Origin: Streptomyces sp. WZ.A104
GTDB taxonomy: Bacteria > Actinomycetota > Actinomycetes > Streptomycetales > Streptomycetaceae
Reading direction: 5' to 3'
NCBI RefSeq assembly: GCF_002382885.1
Contig: NZ_NWVL01000025.1
Location: 37,594 to 101,593 of the forward strand
DNA length: 64,000 nucleotides
Shown here: positions 11,423-20,039 of the stretch, one piece after another
Layout: every line of letters begins with the position of its first letter
Numbering within the stretch: the first letter of the stretch is position 1
Made by a program: the position numbers and the translations under genes
The notes under the pieces: generated by a model
What the model saw: the letters and a program-made list of their open reading frames with translations, nothing else
Database searches by the model: none
What the model was told of the DNA's origin: nothing

Positions 11423-11964
11423 CCAATCCCCCTGGCGTCACCCGAGTCGATGAGATGACCAATTTAGAGCAGGTGGCCTCGACTGCGTAGGGACTCAAGG
11501 CCACCAACTGCCCACTCACGACCAGATGCACCGCCATGGAAGTCGAAACGGCTGGGTTCGCCGGGACGGGGGCCTCCGTCGGCGAGATCAGTCGCCGGCG
11601 TGGACGGGAGGAGGCGCCGCGCGGAGTGCTGTCGATGAACTGGACCGGGTCAGCCTGCAAGTCGGGCCAGGACCAGGGCGCGGCCGAGGGAGTCAGCGGC
11701 GGCGCAAGGGTCGTCCGGCTGCACACCGGCTCCCTCCCAGTTCGTACGGGAGACGGGTTGACGGCGCGGCCGACGAGGCCGACACGGCCGAGTTCGGTGA
11801 CGGCGGGCCCCCTCGCTCGCCCATGGGAGTGGCCAGCAGTGAGAAAGCCCAGCTCACAGCCTTACGTGAGCCCGGTCGCCCCTGGTCGATGGTTCGGGCC
11901 CGGCCGTCGTGGACACGACCGTGGTAGACCGGACCGTCCACCGCAGCCGTACCCGGGAGTCCGT
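11423..11964. other. Intergenic region (542 bp), no supported gene
   Basis: It lies between the kinase (-) and the LOG gene (+). An open frame runs through it into the LOG gene, but the encoded sequence is low-complexity (repeated TRPTRP) with no domain or good ribosome-binding site. It should hold two divergent promoters; I recognise no specific operator. Confidence 0.5.
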
Positions 11965-12537
11965 ATGCGCCGCCTCGCCGTCTTCCTCGCCTCGTCCGAC
12001 GGGCACGACCCCGCCCATGCCGAGCTGGCCGCGCACGTGGGCGGCGACCTGGCGCGCCGCGGGATCGGGCTCGTCTACGGCGGCGGCAGCACCGGACTCA
12101 TGGGCATCCTCGCGGACTCCGCGATGAAGGCGGGCGGAGAGGTGATCGGCGTCATGCCCCGCAGCATGATCGAGCGGGAGTGGGCGCGCGAGGAGGTCAC
12201 GGAGCTGGTGATCTGCGACTCGATGCACGAGCGCAAGGCCGTCATGGCCGACCGCGCCGACGCCTTCGTCGCGCTGCCCGGCGGGCTGGGGACCCTGGAG
12301 GAGATCTTCGAGGTGTGGTCCTGGCGTCAGCTCGGCCTGCACGCCAAGCCCGTCGGCTTCCTCGACGCCGGGGGCTTCTGGACACCCCTGATCGGCGCCC
12401 TGCACGGCCTCACCGACGCGGGCTTCCTCGCCGCCTCCACCCTGGAGGACCTCGCCGTCGCCCCCGACCTGCCCGGCCTGCTCGAAGCACTGGAGGAACG
12501 ACTGCGCCGCGCACCGAGGCCCGCGCACGGGGCCTGA
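11965..12537 (+). CDS. LOG family protein (cytokinin riboside 5'-monophosphate phosphoribohydrolase-like)
   Basis: A 190-aa Rossmann-fold protein of the LOG / lysine-decarboxylase-like family. It carries the hallmark PGGLGTLEEIFEVWSW (about residues 98-113) and the upstream GGGSTGLMG (residues 34-42). LOG proteins cleave the N-glycosidic bond of nucleoside monophosphates. In bacteria they can make cytokinins from modified AMP or act as general nucleotide phosphoribohydrolases; the sequence does not separate these. The ATG at 11965 follows CCGGGAGT at good spacing and gives the usual family length (about 180-195 aa). Confidence 0.9.
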   Translation: MRRLAVFLASSDGHDPAHAELAAHVGGDLARRGIGLVYGGGSTGLMGILADSAMKAGGEVIGVMPRSMIEREWAREEVTELVICDSMHERKAVMADRADAFVALPGGLGTLEEIFEVWSWRQLGLHAKPVGFLDAGGFWTPLIGALHGLTDAGFLAASTLEDLAVAPDLPGLLEALEERLRRAPRPAHGA

Positions 12538-12730
12538 GGCCCTGCAGCCCCGACCCCCTGATGCCTTGAGGCCCTGAGTGTCCGGGCCGGGGGTTCAGTG
12601 CGAGGCTCACAGCAGCGCGGCTCACGTCGGCGCGATGAGTTCGGGGGGTCGGAGCGGTCTACCCCATGGTGAACGCGTCGGGCGGTTCACCGCCGAGGCG
12701 ACGGCAGGTCGCCATCAGGAGGGCCGCACA

Positions 12731-13351
12731 GTGACCGGACGTTCGGGCAGGGTGACCGGCGAGCTCTCGATCTCCCTCGACGGGTACTCGGCCGGGCTCG
12801 GCCAGAGCGAGGAGCGCCCGTTCGGCGACGACGCCGGCGACGGCTGGGGCGACCGGCTGCACTCCTGGATGTTCGAGACCCCGGAGCAGCGGCAGGCCGA
12901 GCTCGACCGGCTGACGACGGTCGGCGCCTTCGTCATGGGGCGCAATATGTTCGGCCCCGTACGCGGCGCGTGGGACCGGCCGTGGAAGGGCTGGTGGGGC
13001 GACAACCCGCCGTACCACGCCCCGGTCTTCGTCCTGACCCACCACCCGCGTGATCCGCAGCCGATGGAGGGCGGCACCACGTTCCACTTCGTCACCGACG
13101 GCATCGAATCCGCTCTGCGGCGGGCTCGCGAGGCGGCCGGGGAGCGTGATGTGTCGATCCACGGCGGTGCTACCACCATCAACCAGTACCTCGCCGCCGG
13201 CCTGATCGACGAGTTGCGGCTCCACATCCTGCCGTTCACCCTCGGTGCCGGCACACGACTGTTCAACGGCGTGCCGTCGCTGGACCTTGAGCAGGTGGAG
13301 ACGCGGGCCGGGAACGCGGTCACCCATGTGACCTACCGCGTGCTGCCCTGA
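12731..13351 (+). CDS. Dihydrofolate reductase-like (RibD C-terminal domain) family protein
   Basis: A 206-aa single-domain protein of the DHFR/RibD-C superfamily. Visible features are ISLDGYSAG at the N-terminus, GAFVMGRNMF, a PVFVLTHHP strand, and the nucleotide-binding IHGGATTINQYLAAGLIDEL. Members are NADPH-dependent reductases of uncertain substrate, very common as paralogues in Streptomyces. The GTG at 12731 is preceded by CAGGAGGGCC, a clear ribosome-binding site. The upstream gene is LOG, 193 bp away; nothing links their functions. Confidence 0.85.
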   Translation: MTGRSGRVTGELSISLDGYSAGLGQSEERPFGDDAGDGWGDRLHSWMFETPEQRQAELDRLTTVGAFVMGRNMFGPVRGAWDRPWKGWWGDNPPYHAPVFVLTHHPRDPQPMEGGTTFHFVTDGIESALRRAREAAGERDVSIHGGATTINQYLAAGLIDELRLHILPFTLGAGTRLFNGVPSLDLEQVETRAGNAVTHVTYRVLP

Positions 13352-13557
13352 GGTCGCCGCGAACCGGCGGAACGGTGCGGAGCCCCGCCTCCACAACCGA
13401 ACGGGGCCACCACGGCCGTACGGGCGCTCCAGCCCCGTACGGATGCACAGCCCGCGCCACGTGCGCGCCCCCGGGAGAGCATGGGCCGCGAATACGAGGA
13501 CGCTCGCGGGACCGGTGCACGGCCGTCACTCGAACAGCACACCCCCACATTAACCTC

Positions 13558-13573
13558 ATCTCATATCTGAGAT
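13558..13573. promoter_or_regulatory. Inverted repeat just upstream of the XRE-MurA gene
   Basis: ATCTCA-TATC-TGAGAT ends 11 bp before the start codon. The encoded protein has its own HTH domain, so an autoregulatory operator is plausible. The half-sites resemble the ATCTCGA arms upstream of acnA. Confidence 0.45.
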
Positions 13574-13584
13574 AACCTGCCGCC

Positions 13585-15114
13585 ATGTCAGACGACTACC
13601 TCGTACGCATCGGCAAGCTCATCCGTGACGCCCGGCAGCACCGGGGCTGGACACAGACGCAGCTGGCCGAGGCGCTCGGCACGAGCCAGAGCGCCGTCAA
13701 CCGAATCGAGCGCGGCAACCAGAACATCAGCCTTGAGATGATCGCCCGCATCGGTGAAGCACTCGACAGCGAGATCGTGTCGCTCGGTTACGCCGGGCCC
13801 ATGCACCTGCGGGTCGTCGGCGGCCGCCGGCTCTCCGGTGCCATCGATGTCAAGACCAGCAAGAACGCCTGTGTCGCGCTGCTGTGCGCCTCGCTCCTCA
13901 ACAAGGGCCGCACGGTCCTGCGCCGGGTCGCCAGGATCGAGGAGGTGTTCCGGCTCCTGGAGGTACTCAACTCCATCGGGGTGCGCACCCGCTGGGTCAA
14001 CGACGGTGTGGACCTGGAGATCGTGCCGCCCGCGGAGCTGGACATGGCGGCGATCGACGCCGACGCCGCCCGCCGCACCCGCTCGATCATCATGTTCCTG
14101 GGCCCGCTGCTGCACCGGATGGAGCAGTTCACCCTGCCGTACGCGGGCGGCTGCGACCTCGGCACCCGCACGATCGAGCCGCACATGATCGCGCTGCGCC
14201 GGTTCGGCCTGGAGATCGCCGCCACGGAAGGGCTCTACCACGCGCAGGTCGATCGCACCGTCGCCCCGGGCCGCCCCATCGTGCTGACCGAGCGCGGCGA
14301 CACCGTGACCGAGAACGCGCTGCTGGCCGCCGCCCGCCACGACGGGACGACCGTCATCCGCAACGCCTCCTCCAACTACATGGTCCAGGACCTGTGCTTC
14401 TTCCTGGAGGCACTGGGCGTACGGGTCGACGGGGTCGGCACGACGACGCTCACCGTGCACGGGGTCCCGCAGATCGACGTGGACGTGGACTACTCCCCCT
14501 CCGAGGACCCGGTCGAGGCGATGAGCCTGCTGGCCGCCGCCGTGGTGACCGAGTCCGAACTCACCATCCGACGGGTGCCGATCGAGTTCCTGGAGATCGA
14601 GCTCGCGGTCCTGGAGGAGATGGGCGTCGACTGCGACCGCACCCCGGAGTACGCGGCCGACAACGCCCGCACCCGGCTGGTGGACCTGACCGTCCGGCCC
14701 TCCAAGCTGGAGGCGCCGATCGACAAGATCCACCCGATGCCGTTCCCGGGCCTCAACATCGACAACGTCCCTTTCTTCGCGGCCATCGCGGCCGCCGCGC
14801 ACGGCCAGACCCTGATCCACGACTGGGTCTACGACAACCGCGCGATCTACCTCACCGACCTCAACCGCCTCGGCGGCCGTCTCCAGCTGCTCGACCCCCA
14901 CCGGGTCCTGGTCGAGGGCCCGACCCGCTGGCGCGCCGCCGAGATGATGTGCCCGCCCGCCCTGCGGCCCGCCGTGGTGGTGCTGCTGGCGATGATGGCG
15001 GCGGAAGGCACCTCCGTACTCCGCAACGTCTATGTCATCAACCGCGGTTACGAGGAGCTGGCGGAGCGACTCAACTCGGTGGGCGCGCAGATCGAGATCT
15101 TCCGGGACATCTGA
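13585..15114 (+). CDS. XRE-HTH / UDP-GlcNAc 1-carboxyvinyltransferase (MurA-like) fusion
   Basis: A 509-aa protein. Residues 1-66 are a Cro/CI-type HTH (WTQTQLAEALGTSQSAVNRI). Residues 72-509 are an EPSP-synthase-fold MurA domain, which transfers enolpyruvate from PEP to UDP-GlcNAc. The PYAGGCDLGTRTIEPH segment keeps the MurA catalytic Cys region (Cys about 191), and a Lys-Asn pair (SKNAC) is near the domain start. Streptomyces commonly carry such a second MurA next to aconitase. The fusion suggests a wall-precursor sensor-regulator or an enzyme controlling its own expression. Its last five codons (FRDI-stop) recur at 60.7 kb. Confidence 0.88.
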   Translation: MSDDYLVRIGKLIRDARQHRGWTQTQLAEALGTSQSAVNRIERGNQNISLEMIARIGEALDSEIVSLGYAGPMHLRVVGGRRLSGAIDVKTSKNACVALLCASLLNKGRTVLRRVARIEEVFRLLEVLNSIGVRTRWVNDGVDLEIVPPAELDMAAIDADAARRTRSIIMFLGPLLHRMEQFTLPYAGGCDLGTRTIEPHMIALRRFGLEIAATEGLYHAQVDRTVAPGRPIVLTERGDTVTENALLAAARHDGTTVIRNASSNYMVQDLCFFLEALGVRVDGVGTTTLTVHGVPQIDVDVDYSPSEDPVEAMSLLAAAVVTESELTIRRVPIEFLEIELAVLEEMGVDCDRTPEYAADNARTRLVDLTVRPSKLEAPIDKIHPMPFPGLNIDNVPFFAAIAAAAHGQTLIHDWVYDNRAIYLTDLNRLGGRLQLLDPHRVLVEGPTRWRAAEMMCPPALRPAVVVLLAMMAAEGTSVLRNVYVINRGYEELAERLNSVGAQIEIFRDI

Positions 15115-15336
15115 CCGGCGCGGTGTCGTGCCCCTTGAAGGCAAGGGGCACGACACCTAAATATCCCAGCTGACCTGCGGGTACTCACCTTCACGACCCT
15201 CCATTGACCACTGTTGTTTTTCAGCGCCTTGTGCAACACATGTGCAAGGTGATCTTGAATCGTTGACGACACGTCAGAGATGTCTGAGCATCCGTCATCC
15301 TTCACGGAGAGTTGTCGCCGGAGTGGCCTCGCAACG
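15099..15336. repeat. Direct repeat copy A (left boundary of the putative island)
   Basis: Begins inside the last codons of the XRE-MurA gene and runs through its terminator to about 15336. A diverged copy in the same orientation lies at 60734-60970. The first 16 bases, cttccgggacatctga, are identical. In a gap-free stretch (15181-15254 against 60816-60889) I count 59 of 74 matches. On the minus strand copy A carries a decayed reading frame (RGHSGDNSP then stop) corresponding to RGRFGDNAP in copy B. Confidence 0.75.
15122..15157. terminator. Terminator of the XRE-MurA gene
   Basis: 15-bp perfect arms (15122-15136 and 15143-15157) around GAAGGC, 7 bp after the stop codon. The equivalent hairpin in copy B is at 60757-60792. 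Confidence 0.88.
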
Positions 15337-15487
15337 TCCGAGGAGCGGCGGTGACGGTGGCGTCCCACTTCCCCGTCGGCACCCCGCAAGTGCGGTTCTT
15401 GTCCATGCATTCGCCGCCCACGAAGTATCGGGCCATGTTCGATCCGCACCTGGACCTGGCCACCACCACAAAGGTCGTCACGATGAT

Positions 15488-15740
15488 CGGCGGGTAGACG
15501 GCCCACGGGACGCCCCGCATCTCCGGGACCTGTGCCATGAAGATCAGGATGGCCAGGGCGTTGACGAAGCCGACCATCACGCTGCGCGGGACGAACCGCA
15601 TCATTCCCCACCCCCAGAGCGCCCAGGGCGATCTGGATGAGACCGCCGAGGATCACGGCGGCGATCAGGTAGCCGAGGCCGTACTCATGGTTCACGGGTG
15701 CGATGACCAAGGCGGCGTCCGGCGGGGTCCGTGCGGCGGC
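15488..15740 (-). pseudogene. SulP-family anion transporter fragment (frameshifted, truncated at both ends)
   Basis: The translated minus strand reads VNHEYGLGYLIAAVILGGLI from about 15710, then shifts frame near 15600 and continues MMRFVPRSVMVGFVNALAIL to about 15488. Together these match the second and third membrane-helix region of SulP sulfate permeases. The N-terminal helices, the remaining helices and the STAS domain are missing, and a frameshift separates the two pieces, so no transporter can be made. It is debris beside the repeat and marks a recombination-prone boundary. Confidence 0.7.
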
Positions 15741-15854
15741 AACCGGTCCGGCGAGGCCACCGCTTCCTCGCCGGACCGCTCGGCCGGGCCCCGGGCCGCC
15801 CGGCCGGCTCGCGTCTGTTGTGCCCGTTTCCCAGGGGCCGGGCGCAGGTTCCGC

Positions 15855-16733
15855 CTATGGTGAGCCCTCCTGCACGGCCCGCAGCCGGTGCGCTCCGGCC
15901 CGGCCCCACGGATCCGCCTGCCAGTCGCCCGCGCAGGGAGCCCGACCGAACCCGCTGTCGGCGACCCCGGCCTCGCCGGACGGGGCGGCGTGCAGCGGCC
16001 GGTGGTACGGGCCGTCCAGTTCCGGCAGAGCCAGCAGGATCGGCAGGTCGAGCTGGGTGGCCGCCCGCAATTGCACATCGGCGTTGTACATGCGTCCTCC
16101 GCGGGCGCGGACCGCCCACCCAGAGCCGATCAGCCTCGGCAGGCGGACCTGCGGGCCAGGCGCGCCGTCGTGCAGCATCACGGCGGCCGCCCGGATGAAC
16201 CACAGCCCGTCGGGGACGTTCAGGCGGTACGGGCGGCACTCGTCCAGAGTGTCACAGGAGCGCGGCAGTCCCTCCATGATCGGGGTGCTGAACGCGCCCA
16301 CATAGACCCGGACCGGGCCGACGTCTGCCGGGAAGTGCAGTCGTCCGGCCACAGTGGACAACCCGTGACGGGTCTGGGCGGCCGGCAGGGCGAGCGGTGG
16401 CATGCCGCCGCGAGCCAGGAACCGGTACCTGGTCGGCGCGAGGCCGACGCTGCGGGTGAAGCGGCTGGTGAATGTGCCCAGGCTGTTGTAGCCCACCCGG
16501 TGGGTGATGTCCGAGACGCTGGCCGCGGTCTCCAGCAGGTGCCGCTTGGCCATGAACAGTCTGATCGCGGCGAGGAACCGGCCCGGCGACGTCCCGGTCA
16601 CCTCGTTGAACATCCGTGAATAGTGGAACTTGCTGTAAAAGGCAGTGTCCGCCAGTTGTCCCAGGGAGAGCGGGTCGGCGTGGTGATTCCACATGGCTCT
16701 TATGCTGCGCTCGATCGCTGCCTCTGTGGCCAT
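15855..16733 (-). CDS. AraC-type regulator with N-terminal DNA-binding domain (paralogue of the 52.3-kb gene)
   Basis: 292 aa. Unusually, the double-HTH AraC domain is at the N-terminus (residues about 5-105): SKFHYSRMFNEVTGTSPGRF, then VSDITHRVGYNSLGTFTSRF. A C-terminal region of about 180 aa of unknown fold follows. The protein matches the regulator at 52309 along its length, including LDLPILLALPELD near the C-terminus and VYVGAF in the middle. The two genes bracket the biosynthetic locus and point away from it. Probably a pathway regulator whose C-terminal part binds a metabolite (inference). The ATG at 16733 follows GGGGGATATGG. Confidence 0.85.
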   Translation of the reverse strand: MATEAAIERSIRAMWNHHADPLSLGQLADTAFYSKFHYSRMFNEVTGTSPGRFLAAIRLFMAKRHLLETAASVSDITHRVGYNSLGTFTSRFTRSVGLAPTRYRFLARGGMPPLALPAAQTRHGLSTVAGRLHFPADVGPVRVYVGAFSTPIMEGLPRSCDTLDECRPYRLNVPDGLWFIRAAAVMLHDGAPGPQVRLPRLIGSGWAVRARGGRMYNADVQLRAATQLDLPILLALPELDGPYHRPLHAAPSGEAGVADSGFGRAPCAGDWQADPWGRAGAHRLRAVQEGSP

Positions 16734-17943
16734 CCATATCCCCCGGCTTTGGATGCTAATAATGCATTCGGATGTGCATGAAATCACCAATTGCCTGTCG
16801 GGAATTTCGGAATCCCGATCGGGTTTGTTCCGGTGAGCGGTCGCAGCGCACCTCGACCCACCGACGCGTTCATCACAGCGAGTTACCTTGCAGGTCGACG
16901 GCTTCGCTTTGGGGTGCCTGCTCGTTCTGCACCGGTCGCGCGGCGGCTCCCTCATATGGCGGTACACCTTCCCGAACGTTACGAACCGGGCCTGCGCCGG
17001 GGCGGCCGAGTATGGCCGACGAATATCGTTTAACTGTTCGAAACCTTCCGCATCTTCAAAATTGCGGTTTGAGATGGATGTCGAGAGAAGATGGCCGAAA
17101 ATCGCGTTTACAGTACCGCTTCCGATGGCGGTGTTCAGCGCGATGCGGAATAAACCTCCGGCCCCCAACGGGTTTCACCGGCTTCACCTGCTGGTGGAGC
17201 GGGGGCCGTTCGCGGTTGTTCGAGGGGGCCCGGCAGAACCGGGACGCGTCCACGCTCCCCCGGCTCCGAGCACCACCTCGTCGTCGTGGCCGTGATGAGG
17301 TGGTTCCTCAAGTCCGGATTTCTGACCGAAGTTGGGGGCCGGAGCTCTTGACGGCACCGGAACGTCACGGTGCGGTGGCCTGTCTCCGCCGCTGTTCGAC
17401 ACAGCCACGTCGGCGCTCCGCCCGACGTCGTGCGCGTCGGCCGGCGGTTCTCGTGGTCCCGCCGTCCGTCCACGACCCCCTGCCCACGCTCATCGAGCAC
17501 GGCTTCGTGGTGCTTGTGCACGGCTCTCGCGACGACGCCGAGAATGTGCAGCACAAAATCGCTGAAGTGCTCGAACCACCAGGGCTGCGGCTTTCACGGG
17601 CCAGGACCCGGATCGCGCCCATGAGTGAGCAATTCGCAGTGGCCACGGATGAGGTGACGGTGCGGAGGCGCAGCGCACGAGGCGCCCGTGCGTCGAGGAG
17701 ACATCCGAAGTCTCAACTCATCAACACGGGCGCCCTATTGGTTTCCCGTCATGCTCATCGCACTCCACAGGGGCCACCACCGCCGGTGCAAGGGTTCCCG
17801 AAGTACGCACTCGACTCCAGGGGGCGGAGCCCATCGAGGAGCGCGGCTACCCTGACCGGGCCGGATCGCACCGCGAAAGCTCGGCTTCGAACAGGCCCGG
17901 CCACACGCTCCGCGCGATGACCGGGCCCGGGAGCCACCGCCCG
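16734..17943. other. 1.2-kb intergenic region with reverse-transcriptase debris
   Basis: No intact gene. The part next to the AraC gene (about 16740-17120) is visibly richer in A+T and should contain its promoter. The middle (17461-17640) holds a group II intron reverse-transcriptase remnant. The rest looks non-coding. Confidence 0.55.
17461..17640 (+). pseudogene. Group II intron reverse transcriptase/maturase fragment
   Basis: One frame reads GFVVLVHGSRDDAEN, then KIAEVLEPPGLRLSRARTRI and PMSEQ. This matches the segment directly after the YADD catalytic motif in bacterial group II intron reverse transcriptases (typically YADDFVVLVHG, followed by GLRLS-KT-I-H-S-GF). The YADD residues are replaced by EHG and neither the flanking RT domains nor the X/maturase domain follow, so this is a dead remnant. 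I did not find an intron domain V structure. Confidence 0.6.
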
Positions 17944-18717
17944 TCAGCGGCTCCCCAGAGGTTCGAGTGCGCTCGCGGAACCCTCCTCGGAGCCGGCCGG
18001 GGCAGCCGCGGTTTCCACGTCCCTCAGGAGACCGAAACTCTCCTTGACCGCCCGCTTCTCCTTCCAGAGGTGATAGAGGGCGATGCAGAGGATGACCGTG
18101 CCCACCGCGTTGGCCACAAAGTGCCACCACACTCGGTAAGTCACCAGTGCCGGGCCCGGTTCGATGGCACCGAACCAGGTGGACAGGCCGATGGCCCGGC
18201 TCGCGCCCAGAGCCACGGAAGCCGTCAGCACGACGTGCTCGATGCCGTGGATGCCCTGCATCCAGACGCCCATCCTGGCCCACTTGCGCGCCTTCAGTTG
18301 CCCGGCGACCCGGTGCGTAATCTGCACGATGCCGACCAGTCCGGCAAGGAAGATGAAGTTGCCGACCAGGTGCAGGATCTCCATCCCGAGGGCGGGCTTG
18401 CCGGCATCGACCTGACCCATCCCACGGGCAAAGCTGTCAGCCCACGGAGTCATCCACGCCGGGGCGTAGGGATGGGCGATCCAGTAGCCCGCCTGTGTGA
18501 CGTGTTCCTGGAAGTGGCCGACCTGGCCCACCACGCCAACGCCCACAAGCCCTACGGCGAGTTTGTACAGCCACGGCTTCACCGCCTTCCGGTTACCGAC
18601 CGCGAGCACGGCGACGGCGGCCCACATCGCGACGGCCCAGCCGATGAAGAGAACAGCGCCGACGGTGTCCACCGTCGAAACGGTGGGTGCCATCCCAGGC
18701 ATGCCGGAGTGATCCAT
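17944..18717 (-). CDS. Polytopic membrane protein of unknown function
   Basis: A 257-aa protein with about six hydrophobic helices (about residues 13-40, 50-68, 108-132, 145-165, 190-212 and a C-terminal helix). Several histidines sit in or near helices (HFQEHV, EILHLVGN, GIHGIEHV, YRVWWHF), a pattern seen in haem- or metal-binding membrane proteins. The N-terminus MDHSGMPGM is His/Met-rich, which hints at metal contact (inference). I do not recognise the family with certainty; it may be the DUF6008 type. The ATG at 18717 has a strong ribosome-binding site (GGGAGGAAC). It is divergent from the hydratase/lyase operon. Confidence 0.7.
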   Translation of the reverse strand: MDHSGMPGMAPTVSTVDTVGAVLFIGWAVAMWAAVAVLAVGNRKAVKPWLYKLAVGLVGVGVVGQVGHFQEHVTQAGYWIAHPYAPAWMTPWADSFARGMGQVDAGKPALGMEILHLVGNFIFLAGLVGIVQITHRVAGQLKARKWARMGVWMQGIHGIEHVVLTASVALGASRAIGLSTWFGAIEPGPALVTYRVWWHFVANAVGTVILCIALYHLWKEKRAVKESFGLLRDVETAAAPAGSEEGSASALEPLGSR

Positions 18718-19214
18718 ACGAAGTTCCTCCCTGATTGTTTCTCGACTGTGCGGAAAGAGCACAGAAACAGCTGTCGGCGTGCGGTAGCACCCTGAGGCAG
18801 CGACCGAACTCCGAGACCAGCGAGAAAGCACGTTCTGGGTTCCCCCGGCACGAGCAGAACCAGCACCCTCCCGCTGCTCACGATCTGGAACTGGCCCGCT
18901 TACGTGCCCCCCACGCAACAGACTGCCCCCAGCCCGCCGGGCTCGCCTCTTCCCGATTGCTCTCTTCAGGTCTCGGCAAGGTGCGCCGGGATCTCGCCGG
19001 TGGCAAGGCCGTCCGCCCGCGTGCGACCCCGGAGAGGCGCCTTGGCCGCCGGCACCGCCTCGGAGCGCTCCGCAGCGATTCACGGCAAAGCACATTGGGA
19101 GAAGTCGACCCGCTACAGAAAGTGTGATGCTCGAATCCGTGGCCGGAGCCACGGACGGTGGACTGGTGAATTGCTGTGCGCGTGCGCACTTCGTCTGGAG
19201 AAGAGGCCAAAAAA
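18718..19214. other. Divergent promoter region (497 bp)
   Basis: No supported gene. It separates the membrane protein (-) from the hydratase/lyase operon (+) and must hold both promoters. I see no clear palindromic operator. Confidence 0.5.
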
Positions 19215-20039
19215 ATGATCACGCTGGACACGGTGAAAGTCGAGATCGACGGACCGAGGGCCACGATCTACCTGAACCGGCCGGGCAAGAAGAACGCGAT
19301 GAATCCGCAGATGCACCTGGATATGAATGAGGCCCTGGACGCGATCGAGGCAGCCGGAACCGTAAAGGCGGTCGTCGTGACCGGCAGTGGTGACAGTTTC
19401 AGCTCCGGAATGGACCTCGAAGAGTGCTTCCTGCAGCCTTTCGATGACCCGCAGTTGTTCTACCGGACCAATCTGGTGGCGCTCAATTGGTTCAAGCGGC
19501 TGAAGGCCTTTCCCGCGGTGACCATCGCCAAGGTGAACGGGTACGCCTTCGGCGGTGGGTTCCTGGTCGCGGGGATCTGCGACCTGGCCATCACGACGGA
19601 GACCGCGAAGTTCGGACTCTCCGAAATCAACTTCGGCATCTTCCCGGCGGGTGGAGCCACCTGGGCGGCCACCCACAACCTGCCGCGCAAGCAGGCGCTG
19701 TACTACATCCTCACCGGGGACACTCTCACCGGGCGGCAGGCGGAGACGTACGGGCTGGTGAACAAGGCCGTACCGGCGGATCAACTGGACGCGGAGACCG
19801 ACCAGATCGTCGGACGGATCATCAACAAGAACCCGATCACCCTGGAACTGGCGAAGCAGGTCTATGAGCGCACCACGACCATGGACCTCCCGGCGTCGAT
19901 CGACTACGACCAGGCGAAGCTCTGGGAGCTCTCCCGTCTCAGCGGCAACGAGTGGATCAACGTGGCGCTCAAGCAGTTCGAAAAGCGTGACTACCAGCCC
20001 GGCCTGAGCACGTACAGCCGGGTGGAAGCCGCGTCGTGA
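19215..20039 (+). CDS. Hydroxycinnamoyl-CoA hydratase/lyase-like crotonase
   Basis: 274 aa, crotonase fold. It resembles p-hydroxycinnamoyl-CoA hydratase/lyase (HCHL, Ech), which converts p-coumaroyl- or feruloyl-CoA to the benzaldehyde plus acetyl-CoA. Support: the oxyanion loop GYAFGGGF (residues 109-116), catalytic Glu137 in FGLSEINFGI, and a Tyr in IDYDQAKL at the position of the substrate-binding Tyr of HCHL. One difference is SGMDLEECF where HCHL has AGMDLKEYF, so the ring pocket may differ. ATG 19215 lies behind GAAGAGG. The stop overlaps the ligase start (GTGA), so the two are translationally coupled. Confidence 0.8.
   Translation: MITLDTVKVEIDGPRATIYLNRPGKKNAMNPQMHLDMNEALDAIEAAGTVKAVVVTGSGDSFSSGMDLEECFLQPFDDPQLFYRTNLVALNWFKRLKAFPAVTIAKVNGYAFGGGFLVAGICDLAITTETAKFGLSEINFGIFPAGGATWAATHNLPRKQALYYILTGDTLTGRQAETYGLVNKAVPADQLDAETDQIVGRIINKNPITLELAKQVYERTTTMDLPASIDYDQAKLWELSRLSGNEWINVALKQFEKRDYQPGLSTYSRVEAAS

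Noticed and set aside
11536..11964. Open N-terminal extension of the LOG gene (about 143 codons)
   Set aside because: Low-complexity sequence, no ribosome-binding site, and far longer than the family norm; ATG 11965 gives the normal length.
16734..17168. Open upstream extension of the left AraC gene
   Set aside because: The region is A+T-rich and promoter-like, and the paralogue at 52.3 kb starts at the equivalent of residue 1.
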